This document shows positions 54,212 through 63,951 of a stretch of 64,000 nt of DNA, piece after piece (the first letter of the stretch is position 1; each line of letters begins with the position of its first letter). The translations under genes and the position numbers were made by a program. This stretch comes from Lineus longissimus (taxonomy: Eukaryota > Nemertea > Pilidiophora > Heteronemertea > Lineidae): the NCBI RefSeq assembly GCF_910592395.1, contig NC_088311.1, forward strand, positions 14,632,501-14,696,500, in the 5' to 3' direction. Under the pieces are notes generated by a model. The model was not told the origin of the DNA, did no database searches, and saw only the letters and a list, made by a program, of their open reading frames with translations.

Positions 54212-54613
54212 TTAAACTCTCTCGACCTTCTCAGGTTTGACTAATGATTTTTGATCTGTACTAAGCAAGCTGCTTTTCTGTCCTTTTTTTAACTCAGGAT
54301 AGAAGTAAATAAAAGCAGCTGAGACGATAACAGCTGCCACTACGTAAACATAAGTATTACTACTACCCGTACTACCGGTATTTTCAGGTTCATCGCGTCC
54401 CGCGACACCACCTTCGGTGTTGCTGTCAGATGTCCGAGGTTCTGGTTCTGGTTCTGCCACTTTTAGCGTTGTCCTTTCCTTTTTCACCCTCTTAAATTCC
54501 TGAGAAGGCTTACCCAACTCTCTCGACCATGCTAATTGTTTCTCAGATCTAGCCTTATTTGGTACTGAAGGTTTAGCATTATTTGTAACTTGAGTTACGG
54601 GATCACTCTCCAT
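54212..54613 (-). CDS. Polinton single-pass membrane protein
   Basis: A 133-codon open frame from ATG 54613 (MESDPVTQVTNNAKPSVPNK). A basic and then Pro/Glu-rich low-complexity region (EPEPEPRTSDSNTEG) leads to one strong transmembrane segment (YVYVVAAVIVSAAFIYFYP, about residues 88-106) and a Lys-rich tail. The frame is unbroken. No family known to me; it is the last gene on this side before the BEL insertion. Confidence 0.65.
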   Translation of the reverse strand: MESDPVTQVTNNAKPSVPNKARSEKQLAWSRELGKPSQEFKRVKKERTTLKVAEPEPEPRTSDSNTEGGVAGRDEPENTGSTGSSNTYVYVVAAVIVSAAFIYFYPELKKGQKSSLLSTDQKSLVKPEKVERV

Positions 54614-54699
54614 TTATGTTACTGGAATTAATAAAGTCACTATTAGACTCATCATAATCATCAATCTTTGGACTTTCAGGTCCTGATGATTCACCTTGA

Positions 54700-55353
54700 C
54701 AGTGACCTAATGTGATGAGGGTAGTTGAGGCAAGGGCAGTTAGTGCCCCCATCCTAACCATTTGTCCAACTCATTCGTTACTAAGTAATCGTTTCTAAGG
54801 TCATGGTAAAGTTCTTCCTCATCATTAACAGGCAAGAACAACTTTGTTAATTTAGTGTAAGCCTTAAGTACTGTCTTACCTAAAGAATCGTTAAGTCTAG
54901 CAGACATCTTTGTCTGGTAGAGTCTATGCTATTTAATGATTTCCTTCTCTGGCATAACATCTAGTTCATTAAATGTAAGTTGTTTGTTAAGGAAATCCTG
55001 ACTTTTCCCTGTTGCAACTAAAACCTCTAGGTCTTGTTTGGCTTTAAGGCCATTATCAGTCAAGTAGTTTGAATTTAGTTGAGGGCTAGTTGAGAGTTAG
55101 TTGAGGTTAGTTGGCAACTAGAATTAACTAGACCTTGACTAGAATAAACTAGACCTTGACTACCAGTGTTAACTACATGACTATCAGTGTTAACTAGCCC
55201 TTGAGTAGTTAAATTATTGTTAGAACCTAGTTGAAAGTTAGTAGGACTTTGTCCTGAGAGTGCAACTCCAGTTATTTTTTGTTGCCCTTGTTGAGAACTG
55301 GTTTGACCTACTTCGTAACTAGGAGCTTGACTAAGAACACCAATATGTTTCAT
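54700..55353 (-). pseudogene. Polinton protein of unknown function, Gln/Ser-rich N terminus
   Basis: 55353-55075 encodes a Gln/Ser/Asn-rich stretch with repeated TQGLVN/SQGLVN units, beginning MKHIGVLSQAPSYEVGQ. A second segment in other frames (KQDLEVLVATGKSQDFLNKQ; KAYTKLTKLFLPVNDEEELY) continues to about 54750 with one stop. It may be one gene with frameshifts. I do not recognise it. Confidence 0.45.
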
Positions 55354-55430
55354 TTGTTGCTAAATAACCCTCGATTCCATTTATTTGTAGACAAAATTAA
55401 TGCTACTTATTCGTTTAACCTTTTAACTTT

Positions 55431-56224
55431 TTAGTATTCTGTTAAGAGTAAAGCTCTTAGATGCTTCTGGCATTCTATGTTACATGGAATAGTTATAGTG
55501 CTACCCATGAATGGTAACTCTTTGTCTTTTTTCTTTTTAGCACGGTTAATGAATTCTGTCTCTAAATACCAATAATACTCTTCGCAGTGAAATTGAAATA
55601 CCATTGACTCAATATCTGAAACTAACTTAGAAGGTAGAGTAGTAATACCTTTTTTTAGTGATGACTGAACTGTCTTTTCATGCCTTTCCTTACTGAGCCA
55701 TTTTCTAAGGACCAGAGAAGTATCCCTGTAAATCATACTCAATGTACTCTTTTAGGTAATTTACTACTTTTCTAATAGACGTCTCTGTCCTAGCCTTCTA
55801 AGCATGGTGTCAAAGTAACATGTTTTGTTCTCAATACTAATCTCTAGACTTTTGAAGTCATCATCATAAGCAACAGCATTACAAGAGGTACAAAACCTGT
55901 ACTTAATAGTTTTAGTTGTGTACCTTGTTGGGTTCAAGTTTTTAGGATACTCATACAATGTCATCTCTTACAGTTACGACATGATCCAACCTTAGATTCT
56001 GTACCTATGTTACACGGTTTCATAGGTGGTTGTACTACTGCATCAGGAGTATGAGTATCATAAGTGTCATGAGAGATATTTTCTAGGTCCCTTTGACGTA
56101 CATAACCCATGTGTCGCAATGGATTACAACATAAGGGGTTACACCCAATTAACTCCTGGTCTTCAAGACAGAACTCATGTCTTTCTAAACTAAAATACTG
56201 AACTAAAGGAATGAATTTGTACAT
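55431..56224 (-). pseudogene. Polinton Cys-rich protein, broken
   Basis: Three consecutive frames (56224-55961, 55964-55764, 55742-55431) in the same direction probably form one gene. The first ends CRNCKR and the second contains FCTSCNAVAY, so two CxxC pairs could make a zinc ribbon. The third is Lys-rich and helical (FINRAKKKKDKELPF). Function unknown. Confidence 0.45.
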
Positions 56225-56390
56225 TCTTTCAATAGTATTAATTTAGTTAATCTTTTAACATTAATTGAGTAAGGTGGCGCTGAAGGTAATGTTTGTTGTA
56301 CATTCAAATAATGATACTAATGATGATGTATATATTACTTGCTTTTTAATTTCTCTAGCATCTCTGTATGTGCTAGTTTTTTCCCTTCCT

Positions 56391-56835
56391 CTAAAAAGTC
56401 TTCTTAAGGGTTTCTACGTCAAAACTGGCATCAGAATTAGCCTCCCTTTGTTTCTTTCTAATGGCATTCTTCAGGGAAATGGACTTCTCCTTCTCCTTGA
56501 GGATTAAACTGAATTCCTCTGTAGAGATGTGAGAGTCAGTTAAGGCTTTACTGACCAAATCATACTGCTGAAATACCAGCAGAGCCCGCACCCACACTTG
56601 TGAAATTTAGGGCATGGCTAAACCCAGTAATCACATCAAAAGCTTTCTTGTATTTCATAAATGTTTTCCGCCTGCATTCAATCTCAGCTTCAAAGAACTT
56701 TTTATCTTCACTGATTTGATTAAGTCTGAAGCCCTGAGGGTTTAAGTCGGACTTCATCACGATAGGTTGGATATTCTGTTCATCGATCATATCTTGATGA
56801 CTCAAATCTGGATAACGCCTACTTCTGTCTTCCAT
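56391..56835 (-). pseudogene. Polinton membrane protein lacking its TM segment
   Basis: From ATG 56835 (MEDRSRRYPDLSHQDMIDEQ) it follows copy B through FEAEIECRRKTFMKYKKAFD to GSAGISAV. The hydrophobic region is then missing, and the frame resumes with QQYDLVSKALTDSHISTEE and a Lys-rich tail. Copy B (21992-22444) retains the hydrophobic region, so a deletion of about 100 bp removed it here. Confidence 0.6.
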
Positions 56836-56895
56836 TTAATTAATGCAAAAACTAGAATCAACAGCAGCATTATTATGTCTGTCTGTAGCATTAGT

Positions 56896-57117
56896 TTATC
56901 TAACTGGTCTAGTACCAGGTGGTTTAATCACAAGGGGTTTGATATCAACATTAGGTGCTATTACTGGTTCATTATTTGATGCCTCATCTTGTGATGATTT
57001 TTCTTCATATGTTGATGACTCATCTTTCGTTTCTAACTCCTCTAGCTCTTTGTAAAACTGTTCTAGCCTTTCTTTCCAGTTCTTTGGTCTCTTGGTGTAT
57101 CCCCAAGTTATGTTCAT
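56896..57117 (-). CDS. Small Polinton protein with WGYT motif
   Basis: A 73-codon frame from ATG 57117 (MNITWGYTKRPKNWKERLEQ). A basic amphipathic start leads into an acidic Ser/Glu region (KDESSTYEEKSSQDEASNNE) and a Pro-rich end. A relative occurs in fragment B. It directly abuts the next gene upstream. Function unknown. Confidence 0.5.
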   Translation of the reverse strand: MNITWGYTKRPKNWKERLEQFYKELEELETKDESSTYEEKSSQDEASNNEPVIAPNVDIKPLVIKPPGTRPVR

Positions 57118-58084
57118 TTAATTAGAGTAAAAGTTAAGTCCTGAAGCTCGCTTAACTCTGAAGGTCTGTTCTAGGTCTTCTGGTGTACATAAATTATCTT
57201 GAAATCTATTACTTAATTCAACCATTAAATTAACAGTTTTAATGTTTATGCCATTTGTATACATTTCCTTGTTTAAAATCCATATCTGATTAAGCAGAGA
57301 AGCATTTTCAAATACAATGTACATGTAACCACAAAAATACTGGTAAACTACTCTTTTCCAATCTGTTAAAACATTTTGATCTCGATAGACAAACCAGTTT
57401 TCATTCATCAGTTTGTTCATGAAATTAATTGATGTGTCCGGTTGTTCTTTAAAAACACTCCAGTCTACTGTAGCACTTTCCTGTCTGTTTTCTGTCTTAT
57501 CCATGGGTCTCATGTTAAACCAAACGAAACACAGTTCAGGGTAATCTTTGAGTTTCTTGATTGGTAAAACATGATCTAATTCCTCATCTACTAGACTCTG
57601 TCCTATTGGAGATACACTCCTCGGTACTCTAACCACAGTGAGAAGAAACTGTCTGAACAACTTAGATTAAATGATGATGAGTTAGCAGTTAATTCTCCTT
57701 TAGAAATACTGTTTAAACCTACCATTATGTTATGACTGTCTCTATTACCACTCTTATTAAGGTAACCTTTGTAGCCAGAGTTCCAACATGATCTACAGCT
57801 ACCTCTATTTCCATCTTTAGCAAACTCACCATCACTTAGTAATTTAACTTCATCACATTTATTGCATTTCTTCGTTAACGTGGAACCACATGCTTTACAA
57901 TAATCCAGGAATTTATTATGTCTGTTTTTTCAAATTCACTTTCTGGCTTTGTTGCATCGCATTAAACACATTTAAATGTAGGTCCTGAAACTACTGGTTG
58001 ATACTGATATCCAGGATACTGATATCCAGGCTACTGATAAACATTGACCGTACCATAATTATTGTTAAATATTTGTCCTTCCAT
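57118..58084 (-). pseudogene. Polinton zinc-binding HNH-like nuclease
   Basis: It starts at ATG 58084 (MEGQIFNNNYGTVNVY). A Cys cluster follows: CKACGS, KKCNKC and GSCRSCWNSG. After a frameshift near 57660 comes LDHVLPIKKL with ELCFVWFNMRPMDKTENRQE, which matches the DHV...N.RP...EN pattern of HNH nucleases. The remainder (57118-57450) is helical. Two decayed copies preserve the same blocks. I infer a nuclease; the substrate is unknown. Confidence 0.55.
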
Positions 58085-58139
58085 TTCTAAGCTTGATTTG
58101 ACAGAAAACAGTTTTATTAAATAGGTCTTTCGTTCCAAG

Positions 58140-59290
58140 AGAGTGGCTCGAATTACCTTAGAGACTTAATCTCTGAAACTGGTAACCATTCATTGAATTT
58201 GTCACTGTAACCCTTCCACTTCACTAATCCGTATTTCTTGCCTTGACTGGTCTTGTACCTCACGATCTTCTCGATCTTGTACTCTAGTTCCTCTTCATAG
58301 AAATATCCTTGAATTTCCTCCTTGTGGTAATCTTCAAGCTTGTAGACGATAGGATGAGTGAAGATGATCTGTTTGATTTGGAATACTTCCTCAGTGAAGT
58401 TTGGTAGGTAGCCTTTATCGAAAATGGACTTGTACTTTGAAATTCTTACACTGTCACCTACTTTGTACTTTGGATCACCAAATGTCTCTTTGAGGTGAAG
58501 ACCGTAAAGGTTGTACCATACTGCTCATTCATTTTCCGTCTTTCTGGCGTCTACAGGTTTCATGCCAATTGATGAGTGAAAAGATTGTTGTAGACCAAGT
58601 CATCCAGCACGTTGGCCACCTGTCAGTCTCCTTAGCGGTGAAATACCTCTACATCTATTCCTTCAAAGTCATGTTGAAACGCTCTACGACTGCTGCCTTC
58701 TCGTCAGATTTTGAGGAGAACCATCTTATGTCTTTTTCTGCTAAAAGTTGCTTGAAGTGTTTATTGTAGAATTCTGTACTGGATCTTTACCGGCACTGCC
58801 TCTCTGAAAATCACTTTAAATGCATCTCTGATTTCTTCTCCCTTCTTACTCTTCACTGGTTGAGCCCAAGAGTAACGACTGAATAGATCTATGACCGTTA
58901 AAATGAATCTGAATGCTTTATTCTTACTCTCAAATTTCTGCACATCAACCAGGTCAGCTTGCCACTGTTGATCGATGTGTGATACCATTGTCTTTCTAAA
59001 GGTGCATGTCTTAATGGCTGGTTTATGTAGTTAGTGTGTTGATAGTGTGTTGGTAGTGCGTCTAGAAATTCTTTCACCTCTTTGTGCTTAATATGTTTCT
59101 CATCTTCCTTGAGCTGTTTCCACATTTTACTCAAAGAACTGTAGGTCACGTGACTCTCGGGGTTGTAGTACAAATCCCTTAGATACTGTTCTTTAGTATC
59201 ATCTTTTTCAATGCTTTAAGTTTCATTGCTTTGATTTTCATTGCTTTGATTTTCATTGCTTTGATTTTCATTGCTAAGATTTGCATCCAT
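58140..59290 (-). pseudogene. Polinton integrase (main copy)
   Basis: From ATG 59290 the N terminus has a tandem pentapeptide, SNENQ, repeated three times, then a TAA. LRDLYYNPESHVTYSSLSK follows, then a zinc-binding-type segment (HIKHKEVKEFLDALPTHYQH) and the catalytic core (QADLVDVQKFESKNKAFRFI; TVIDLFSRYSWAQPVKSK). A stop precedes a C-terminal region like copy A with KVGDSVRISKYKSIF and a chromodomain near 58150-58290. It would insert element ends into DNA. Several stops and frameshifts occur. Confidence 0.85.
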
Positions 59291-59294
59291 TTAA

Positions 59295-59875
59295 ATGGGT
59301 GAAGTAAAAAATATGTTTATTCACGAGCCGCATAACATGCTCATCTCTGGTGACACCAATTGTGGTAAGACAAATTTTTTCCTTGACCTCTTAGAAAAGG
59401 AGTATCGGCACAAGTTCCAGAACATAGTCAATTTCTGTCCAACATATTTCAACAATAAGACATATGAAAGGAAATGGATTTACCAAGACCAGAGCATCTA
59501 GATAGTTAATCCTGAAGCTGTGGTCAGTAATTTGGACCTTGTGCTTCAATTTGCTACTATGATTTTTGCAGGAACAGACACATTATTTTTAATTGGTGAT
59601 TGTGCTAATTTGAGAGACACAAAGAAGAAGGTGTCTGAGTTATGTAATCTTGCCTTTTCCGGTAGGCACTACAATCTAACTGTCTGGTTACTAGTTCAGA
59701 AGTACAATTCAATATCAGGCTGTTAGTCCTGTTTTTCAACAAGGATGAATCAGCCATGAAAGATGCCTTAGAAGAAAATAGTGTTATTCCTAAGAACAAA
59801 CGACAGTATTACATAGAAGAGCTTAAGGTGAAAAAGGGATCAAAATTAATAATAAGGCTGCAGCATCCATTCGGG
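59295..59875 (+). pseudogene. Polinton packaging ATPase (main copy)
   Basis: ATG 59295 lies only 4 bp from the divergent integrase start. Walker A is SGDTNCGKTNFFLD; Walker B is TLFLIGDCANLRD; FSGRHYNLTVWLLVQKYNSI follows. Stops at 59499-59501 and 59724-59726 and a frameshift near 59720 break it before the last block (FFNKDESAMKDALEEN ... LIIRLQHPFG). The FtsK/HerA-like enzyme would package DNA into capsids. Confidence 0.88.
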
Positions 59876-59876
59876 T

Positions 59877-59972
59877 TTACTCTTTCTTCTTTCTGTACCT
59901 AGTAAAGTAGTAGATCCCCAAGCCCAAAGCACTCATACCTAGGATAATCCATAGGTACTCGTATTTCTCCAT
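59877..59972 (-). CDS. Small Polinton membrane protein beside the ATPase
   Basis: A 31-codon ORF, start MEKYEYLWIILGMSALGLGI, one hydrophobic segment and a basic end (TRYRKKKE). It matches the ORF at 12321-12434 in sequence and in position relative to the ATPase. The frame is intact here although its neighbours are broken; at this length that could be chance. Confidence 0.7.
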   Translation of the reverse strand: MEKYEYLWIILGMSALGLGIYYFTRYRKKKE

Positions 59973-59994
59973 TTCATCGCTAGATTGGTAGTAG

Positions 59995-60255
59995 TCACTG
60001 TGGTCGCTGAGGTAGTGATATTGGTTTATCAGGCTTCAGGTGATTGTAAACAGTAGGTACAGCATTAGTATTGTTAAAATCAATAGCAGCCTGGTTCTCT
60101 CTCATCATTTCAAGGTTAGCGAAGTCAATTATGTTCTTTCTGTGTTCTTCCCATTCAGTTGATGCATTCTGTAACTCTTCCGGAGCCTCATCATGTCTTT
60201 TAATTTCAGCTTCGTAGCCGTTCTTGTCTAGTGCTTTAAAAAGGTATTCTAAAAG
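59995..60255 (-). pseudogene. Polinton protein fragment of unknown function
   Basis: An open frame without a clear Met encodes YLFKALDKNGYEAEIKRHDE, EWEEHRKNIIDFANLEMMRE and a Pro-rich end (NTNAVPTVYNHLKPDKPI), stopping at TGA (59995-59997). In fragment A a related tail precedes the small membrane ORF. It is the 3' part of a gene whose 5' part is lost at about 60260. Confidence 0.5.
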
Positions 60256-60269
60256 GCCTTAGTCACAGT

Positions 60270-60880
60270 ATATCATTGTTTCTAATACAAAATACATTAC
60301 GCCTCGTTTTGATCGGAGCGGTCTTGGTATCGTAACCAATGACCGCCTGGGTAGGTATAAAATTCTAAATTTTAGCAGACGAATTATTTTCACCAAGAAG
60401 CACCGACTCAGCCCCACAAAACAATGTCAAGAACACGAGATTTTGAAGTATTCCCCGATATTGGGATTTGTGAAGTAGGGAGGATACCCGAGGACTCTTT
60501 CGAGGTCGTCAGTCAGGATTCAGAAGAGGTCAAAGGCGAGGAAATGGTAGAAATCGAGCTAGCAGACTGGGAATTCCCTTGCTGCGTGACGTCATCTTCA
60601 CAAGCAACAATATGGCGGAGTTCCGGACACCAGGCTGGATCATTCTTTGACGAAAACGGAACATATATACCTTTCAAATCGTATTTAATTTGTTTAATTT
60701 TGAAACCTCAAATTACGTCCAAAACCCTCGGCGAAGCGCCTCGGGTTTGGACTGCATTTTCGGTCTACCCGAACGGTCTTGATTATACAACCAATGACCG
60801 CCAGCTCGGTATTAATTCCTTAAACCAGATCCTTGGAATGCTATTGCGTTTATTACTGCAGATCCAAGCATCATAGTGAT
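60270..60880 (+). other. Probable insertion with a 150-codon ORF and hairpin repeats
   Basis: A near-perfect hairpin, GCGGTCTTGGT ... ACCAATGACCGC (60319-60347), is echoed in direct orientation at 60767-60796. Between them an uninterrupted frame (60424-60876, MSRTRDFEVFPDIGICEVGR) starts about 65 bp after a TATAAAA box. The protein is acidic at first, then hydrophobic near its end (GMLLRLLLQIQ). I recognise no domain. The block interrupts the row of minus-strand Polinton genes. Confidence 0.45.
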
Positions 60881-60906
60881 ATACCTGCCATTTGATTTTA
60901 GTGAAT

Positions 60907-61290
60907 TTAATGATAAATAATCACTTGGTACTGTACGTAAAAACCATTAAGATCGATAATGTAACCTTTTTCATCAGTTAAGCGGATATTCAGCTTATTA
61001 AATCTTGGTTTGCATGGTATTGCTATTGGTTTGTCAAAGGAATATGCTATTAAATCTCCAAAATTAGCTTCCTTTATTGGTCTCGTGGCTAGCACATCTG
61101 ATGTTTCACTGTTACTGAATACATTAGTAGAATGTATTATGTAACAGTGAAACACAAAATAGTTCATGGGTCTAAAATTGATGGGACTCTCACTTCATTC
61201 TTATCTTTATTGCCTAAAGGAAAAGACCATTCTGATTTCAAGCCAAATAACTCTCCAAATATCTTTCTTTCCTGGTGTTTCCATTTAATT
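60907..61290 (-). pseudogene. Probable Polinton minor capsid (penton) protein, partial
   Basis: The readable part contains CYIIHSTNVFSNSETSDVLA, FGDLIAYSFDKPIAIPCKPR and LNIRLTDEKGYIIDLNGFYV, typical of the Polinton minor capsid jelly-roll protein (the 'S.T..FSNSE' and 'L.IR.TDE.G..ID' blocks). A weaker upstream piece (ELFGLKSEWSFPLGN) is in another frame. It lies next to the major capsid gene, as expected. Confidence 0.6.
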
Positions 61291-61350
61291 ACTTAGAAAA
61301 TCACTAGTAAACTTCGTATCTAATACTACTTTGTTGCTAAGGTCGTAGCT

Positions 61351-62110
61351 CTAATGCTGTAAAGATGCTATTTGATAGTTACTGATGTTCACCTGAGCAT
61401 CAGAAACCACGAATATGTGCATTTTGTATAGTCCCTTACCATATTTCTTTGTAAGAGACAGCTGGATTCCATCCTTTGTGTTCTTAAGTCTTTTATCAGA
61501 ACCGTGAAGACGATTGTCTTCTGTGGTTCTCAAGTCCAACCACAACCCGTAGTGATTCGAGTCACCGTAATACTTCACCATTGTCATGTAACAGTCATTA
61601 GTTTTCTTCAAATCCTCAGACATGAAATGCTTCTTGATCGCCCTCCATTGATCCATCATTCTCAATCCTTCTGGGCACACTTGATTAGAATCAACCTTTA
61701 TTGTAATCTGTAGTGATTTTGGGGTTTTCGAACATCTCAGAAATTCTAGATCCATCGACATAATCAGACACGAATAGAAGCAATATGCCTTTAATTGTCA
61801 TTCTTGGAAAATCAATGTTCTCGTTGATTAACGTTTCATTGGAAGTAACATTGACTGTCTGGAAATGGTCCACCCAATCGTAAAAGATTGAGAAGCCAGA
61901 GTTGTACCTGATACTCAGTTGACTGGCTATCATCTTGTGAGTTACTGTGTCGTATTCAAAACAGATATTTTCAAGTTTGTAGTTCATGTTAACTGTAGTT
62001 GTGGTGACAATGATCTCCTCCTTTGGTACTAGTGTGATTTCAATGATAACGTCCTCTTGACTCGGACACTTGGAGCATGGTTGTAGAATGTATTGTATGT
62101 GGCGAGTTGC
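61351..62110 (-). pseudogene. Polinton major capsid protein (double jelly roll), frameshifted
   Basis: Two overlapping frames (62191-61691 and 61761-61351) make one protein interrupted by a frameshift near 61720. Blocks include YDTVTHKMIASQLSIRYNSG, FYDWVDHFQTVNVTSNETLI, YVDGSRISEMFENPK, then NHYGLWLDLRTTEDNRLHGS, NTKDGIQLSLTKKYGKGLY and HIFVVSDAQVNISN. These match the PY/major capsid family. The N terminus above about 62110 reads into unrelated sequence and is lost. Confidence 0.78.
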
Positions 62111-62405
62111 CACCCGGTAGGTGCTGCCACCTGGCCGTAGATTGTGAAAAAGAGAACGGAGAAAAAACACTGAATGGCTGTACGCTATCAATATCGTGTC
62201 GCTTTTGATTCCGTTTTACCCCCGTGTTGTTTGCCTAGCGAGGCCTGGGGCATAAGCCCCGGCAGACAAAGCAACTGGCGACACCGACAGGACTGTGCCT
62301 TGGATACTACCGTAACTTTGGCGCTTCGAGATGATGCAGAAACTACGACGATCGCCGCATGAGACTATCACACGTGTGTATTGTGGTGCTGCTAACGTTA
62401 GGAAT
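62111..62405. other. Junction between Polinton and gypsy remnant
   Basis: GC-richer sequence with no recognised gene. It should hold the 5' part of the gypsy element (LTR or leader), but I found no LTR partner in the window. Confidence 0.35.
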
Positions 62406-62724
62406 ATGAGCGACCAGGATATTCCATATGAGGTGCAAGAGGGGATGCGCCTTCGAAACAGAGACCCTCTTGGTGTGGGGTGTAGTGCCCGTTGTACAAC
62501 CGAGACGAATTGCCACTCATCAACCGCGGTCACCGTCGCCAGTGAGAGGACCGGAAACGTTATTTGGGTCAATCAAAAAGAAGCTGTTTGACGCCTTTTC
62601 AGCACTCAGTGTAGGAAATACCACCTCCTATGAATCAGTGACAATGGAGGAGACTTTCATACCAGCTGGAGTCCCCGTCTCAACGGTAACGTCAATTCCC
62701 TTTAGTGCAACCACGGAATATTAG
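62406..62724 (+). pseudogene. Ty3/gypsy gag N terminus, frameshifted
   Basis: ATG 62406 opens MSDQDIPYEVQEGMRLRNRD. A frameshift near 62470-62490 moves reading to a second frame containing RSPSPVRGPETLFGSIKKKL and EETFIPAGVPVSTVTSI, ending TAG 62722-62724. It is placed as gag because of its position just before a clear retrotransposon gag. Confidence 0.5.
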
Positions 62725-62753
62725 AATGACCAAGGCACATCAGGTCAAGATGT

Positions 62754-63572
62754 GTGGAAAACACCACGGAGAACGAAGGTAGCTCTAGAGCACCCCTTCC
62801 CAGCACCCTTAGAGCGCCCACTCTCAGCACCTCGGGAACGCCCAATCCCTGCACCTCGTGCGCAAAATGTTTCAAGTCCAGTGGTCAACCACTACAACAG
62901 CTGTTCATTCGGGTCTGGCATGTCAGAAAATTCAAGATACCGGTGTTTGACGACACCAAATTTGACGTGGAGGCTTATTTGGCCACTTTCAGTGCTATCA
63001 CCCGAGGTTGGGATGAAGAAGAGAAGTTAACCGCCCTGCGAGAGAAACTAGAGGGCAGAGCTGCTAAAGTTTTAGCTGTCTTAAACCTCCAAGGCAAGAT
63101 TGTGACCTACCCTATGCTAGTGAAGGAGGTGGAAAATCACTATGTGGGTGAAAGGTCATTGTGGATGACAACACTGCGGGACGCAAGGCGTAAAGAAGGA
63201 GAGTCCCTTGATGATCTTGCTTTTAGGTTGAGCTTGTACTCTAAACGTGCACATGGCAACATGAGGAAAGATCTTGGTCTCGAATTCTACCTTGCCCTTC
63301 GTGACACTCCTCTGGGAGACAGATTATATGCCTATAAGGACAAGCCCCTTGAGGAAATCTTACAACAGGCAAAGAATCACCTGCTTGCTGCCTATCAAGC
63401 AATTATCAACAGGTCGGCCAGCCCAACGATGCTGATGGAAAATTTTCTTCGAGGACTCCAATTGGAAATGTGTCTGCAATATCTTGATGACATTTTGGTG
63501 TTTGGCAAAACATTTGAGGAAACCTTGCACAATTTCGAACGTGTACTCCAGAGGCTGCAGAGAGCTCGATAG
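62754..63572 (+). pseudogene. Ty3/gypsy gag joined in frame to RT by deletion
   Basis: The first ~220 codons hold a retrotransposon gag domain (FDVEAYLATFSAITRGWDEE; EKLTALREKLEGRAAKVLAV; DLAFRLSLYSKRAHGN). At about codon 222 (after LLAAYQAI) the same frame passes to the RT catalytic region, MCLQYLDDILVFGKTFEETL. Gag zinc knuckle, protease and most of RT are therefore deleted. The joined frame stays open to TAG 63570-63572. Confidence 0.82.
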
Positions 63573-63631
63573 AAGATGAAGCCAAGCAAGTGTATCTTGT
63601 TCCAGTCCAGCTTAGTCCAAGTTAAGAACTG

Positions 63632-63951
63632 AGGTGAAACGATTTTTGGGCCTTCTCAGCTGTTATCGATGATTTATTAGAAACATGTCTGATCTATCAT
63701 CTCCCCTATATCACTTTCTAAAAAAGAGCAGTACCCTCATCTGGACAGAACAACATGAGATATCTTTTCAACGAATGAAAGCAGCTCTGATGGCAGCCCC
63801 ACTTCTGTCATTTCCAGATATAACCAAAGGTGATTTCGTCCTGGACACAGATGCTTCTAATACTGGAGTTGGGCTGAACCAGGTCCAGGATGGAAAGGAA
63901 GTTGTCATTGGATATTTCTCCCATTTGTTGTCCGATGCTCAAGGAGGATAC
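63632..63951 (+). pseudogene. Ty3/gypsy RT thumb and RNase H start, truncated
   Basis: VKRFLGLLSCYR and FIRNMSDLSSPLYHFLKKSS are followed by FQRMKAALMAAPLLSFPDIT and FVLDTDASNTGVGL, the connection and RNase H region of gypsy elements. A stop falls between the first two. The sequence ends abruptly at 63951 where an unrelated repeat begins. Confidence 0.82.

Larger units (their letters stand above)
46430..62110. mobile_element. Main Polinton/Maverick copy, decayed, with nested retroelements
   Basis: Gene content is typical: protein-primed PolB, integrase, packaging ATPase, double-jelly-roll major capsid, probable minor capsid, HNH-like nuclease and several small proteins. Terminal inverted repeats are not identified; the stack of tandem repeats at 45.6-46.4 kb may belong to the left terminus. 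A BEL/Pao retrotransposon occupies 50217-54153. Nearly all genes carry stops or frameshifts. Confidence 0.88.
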
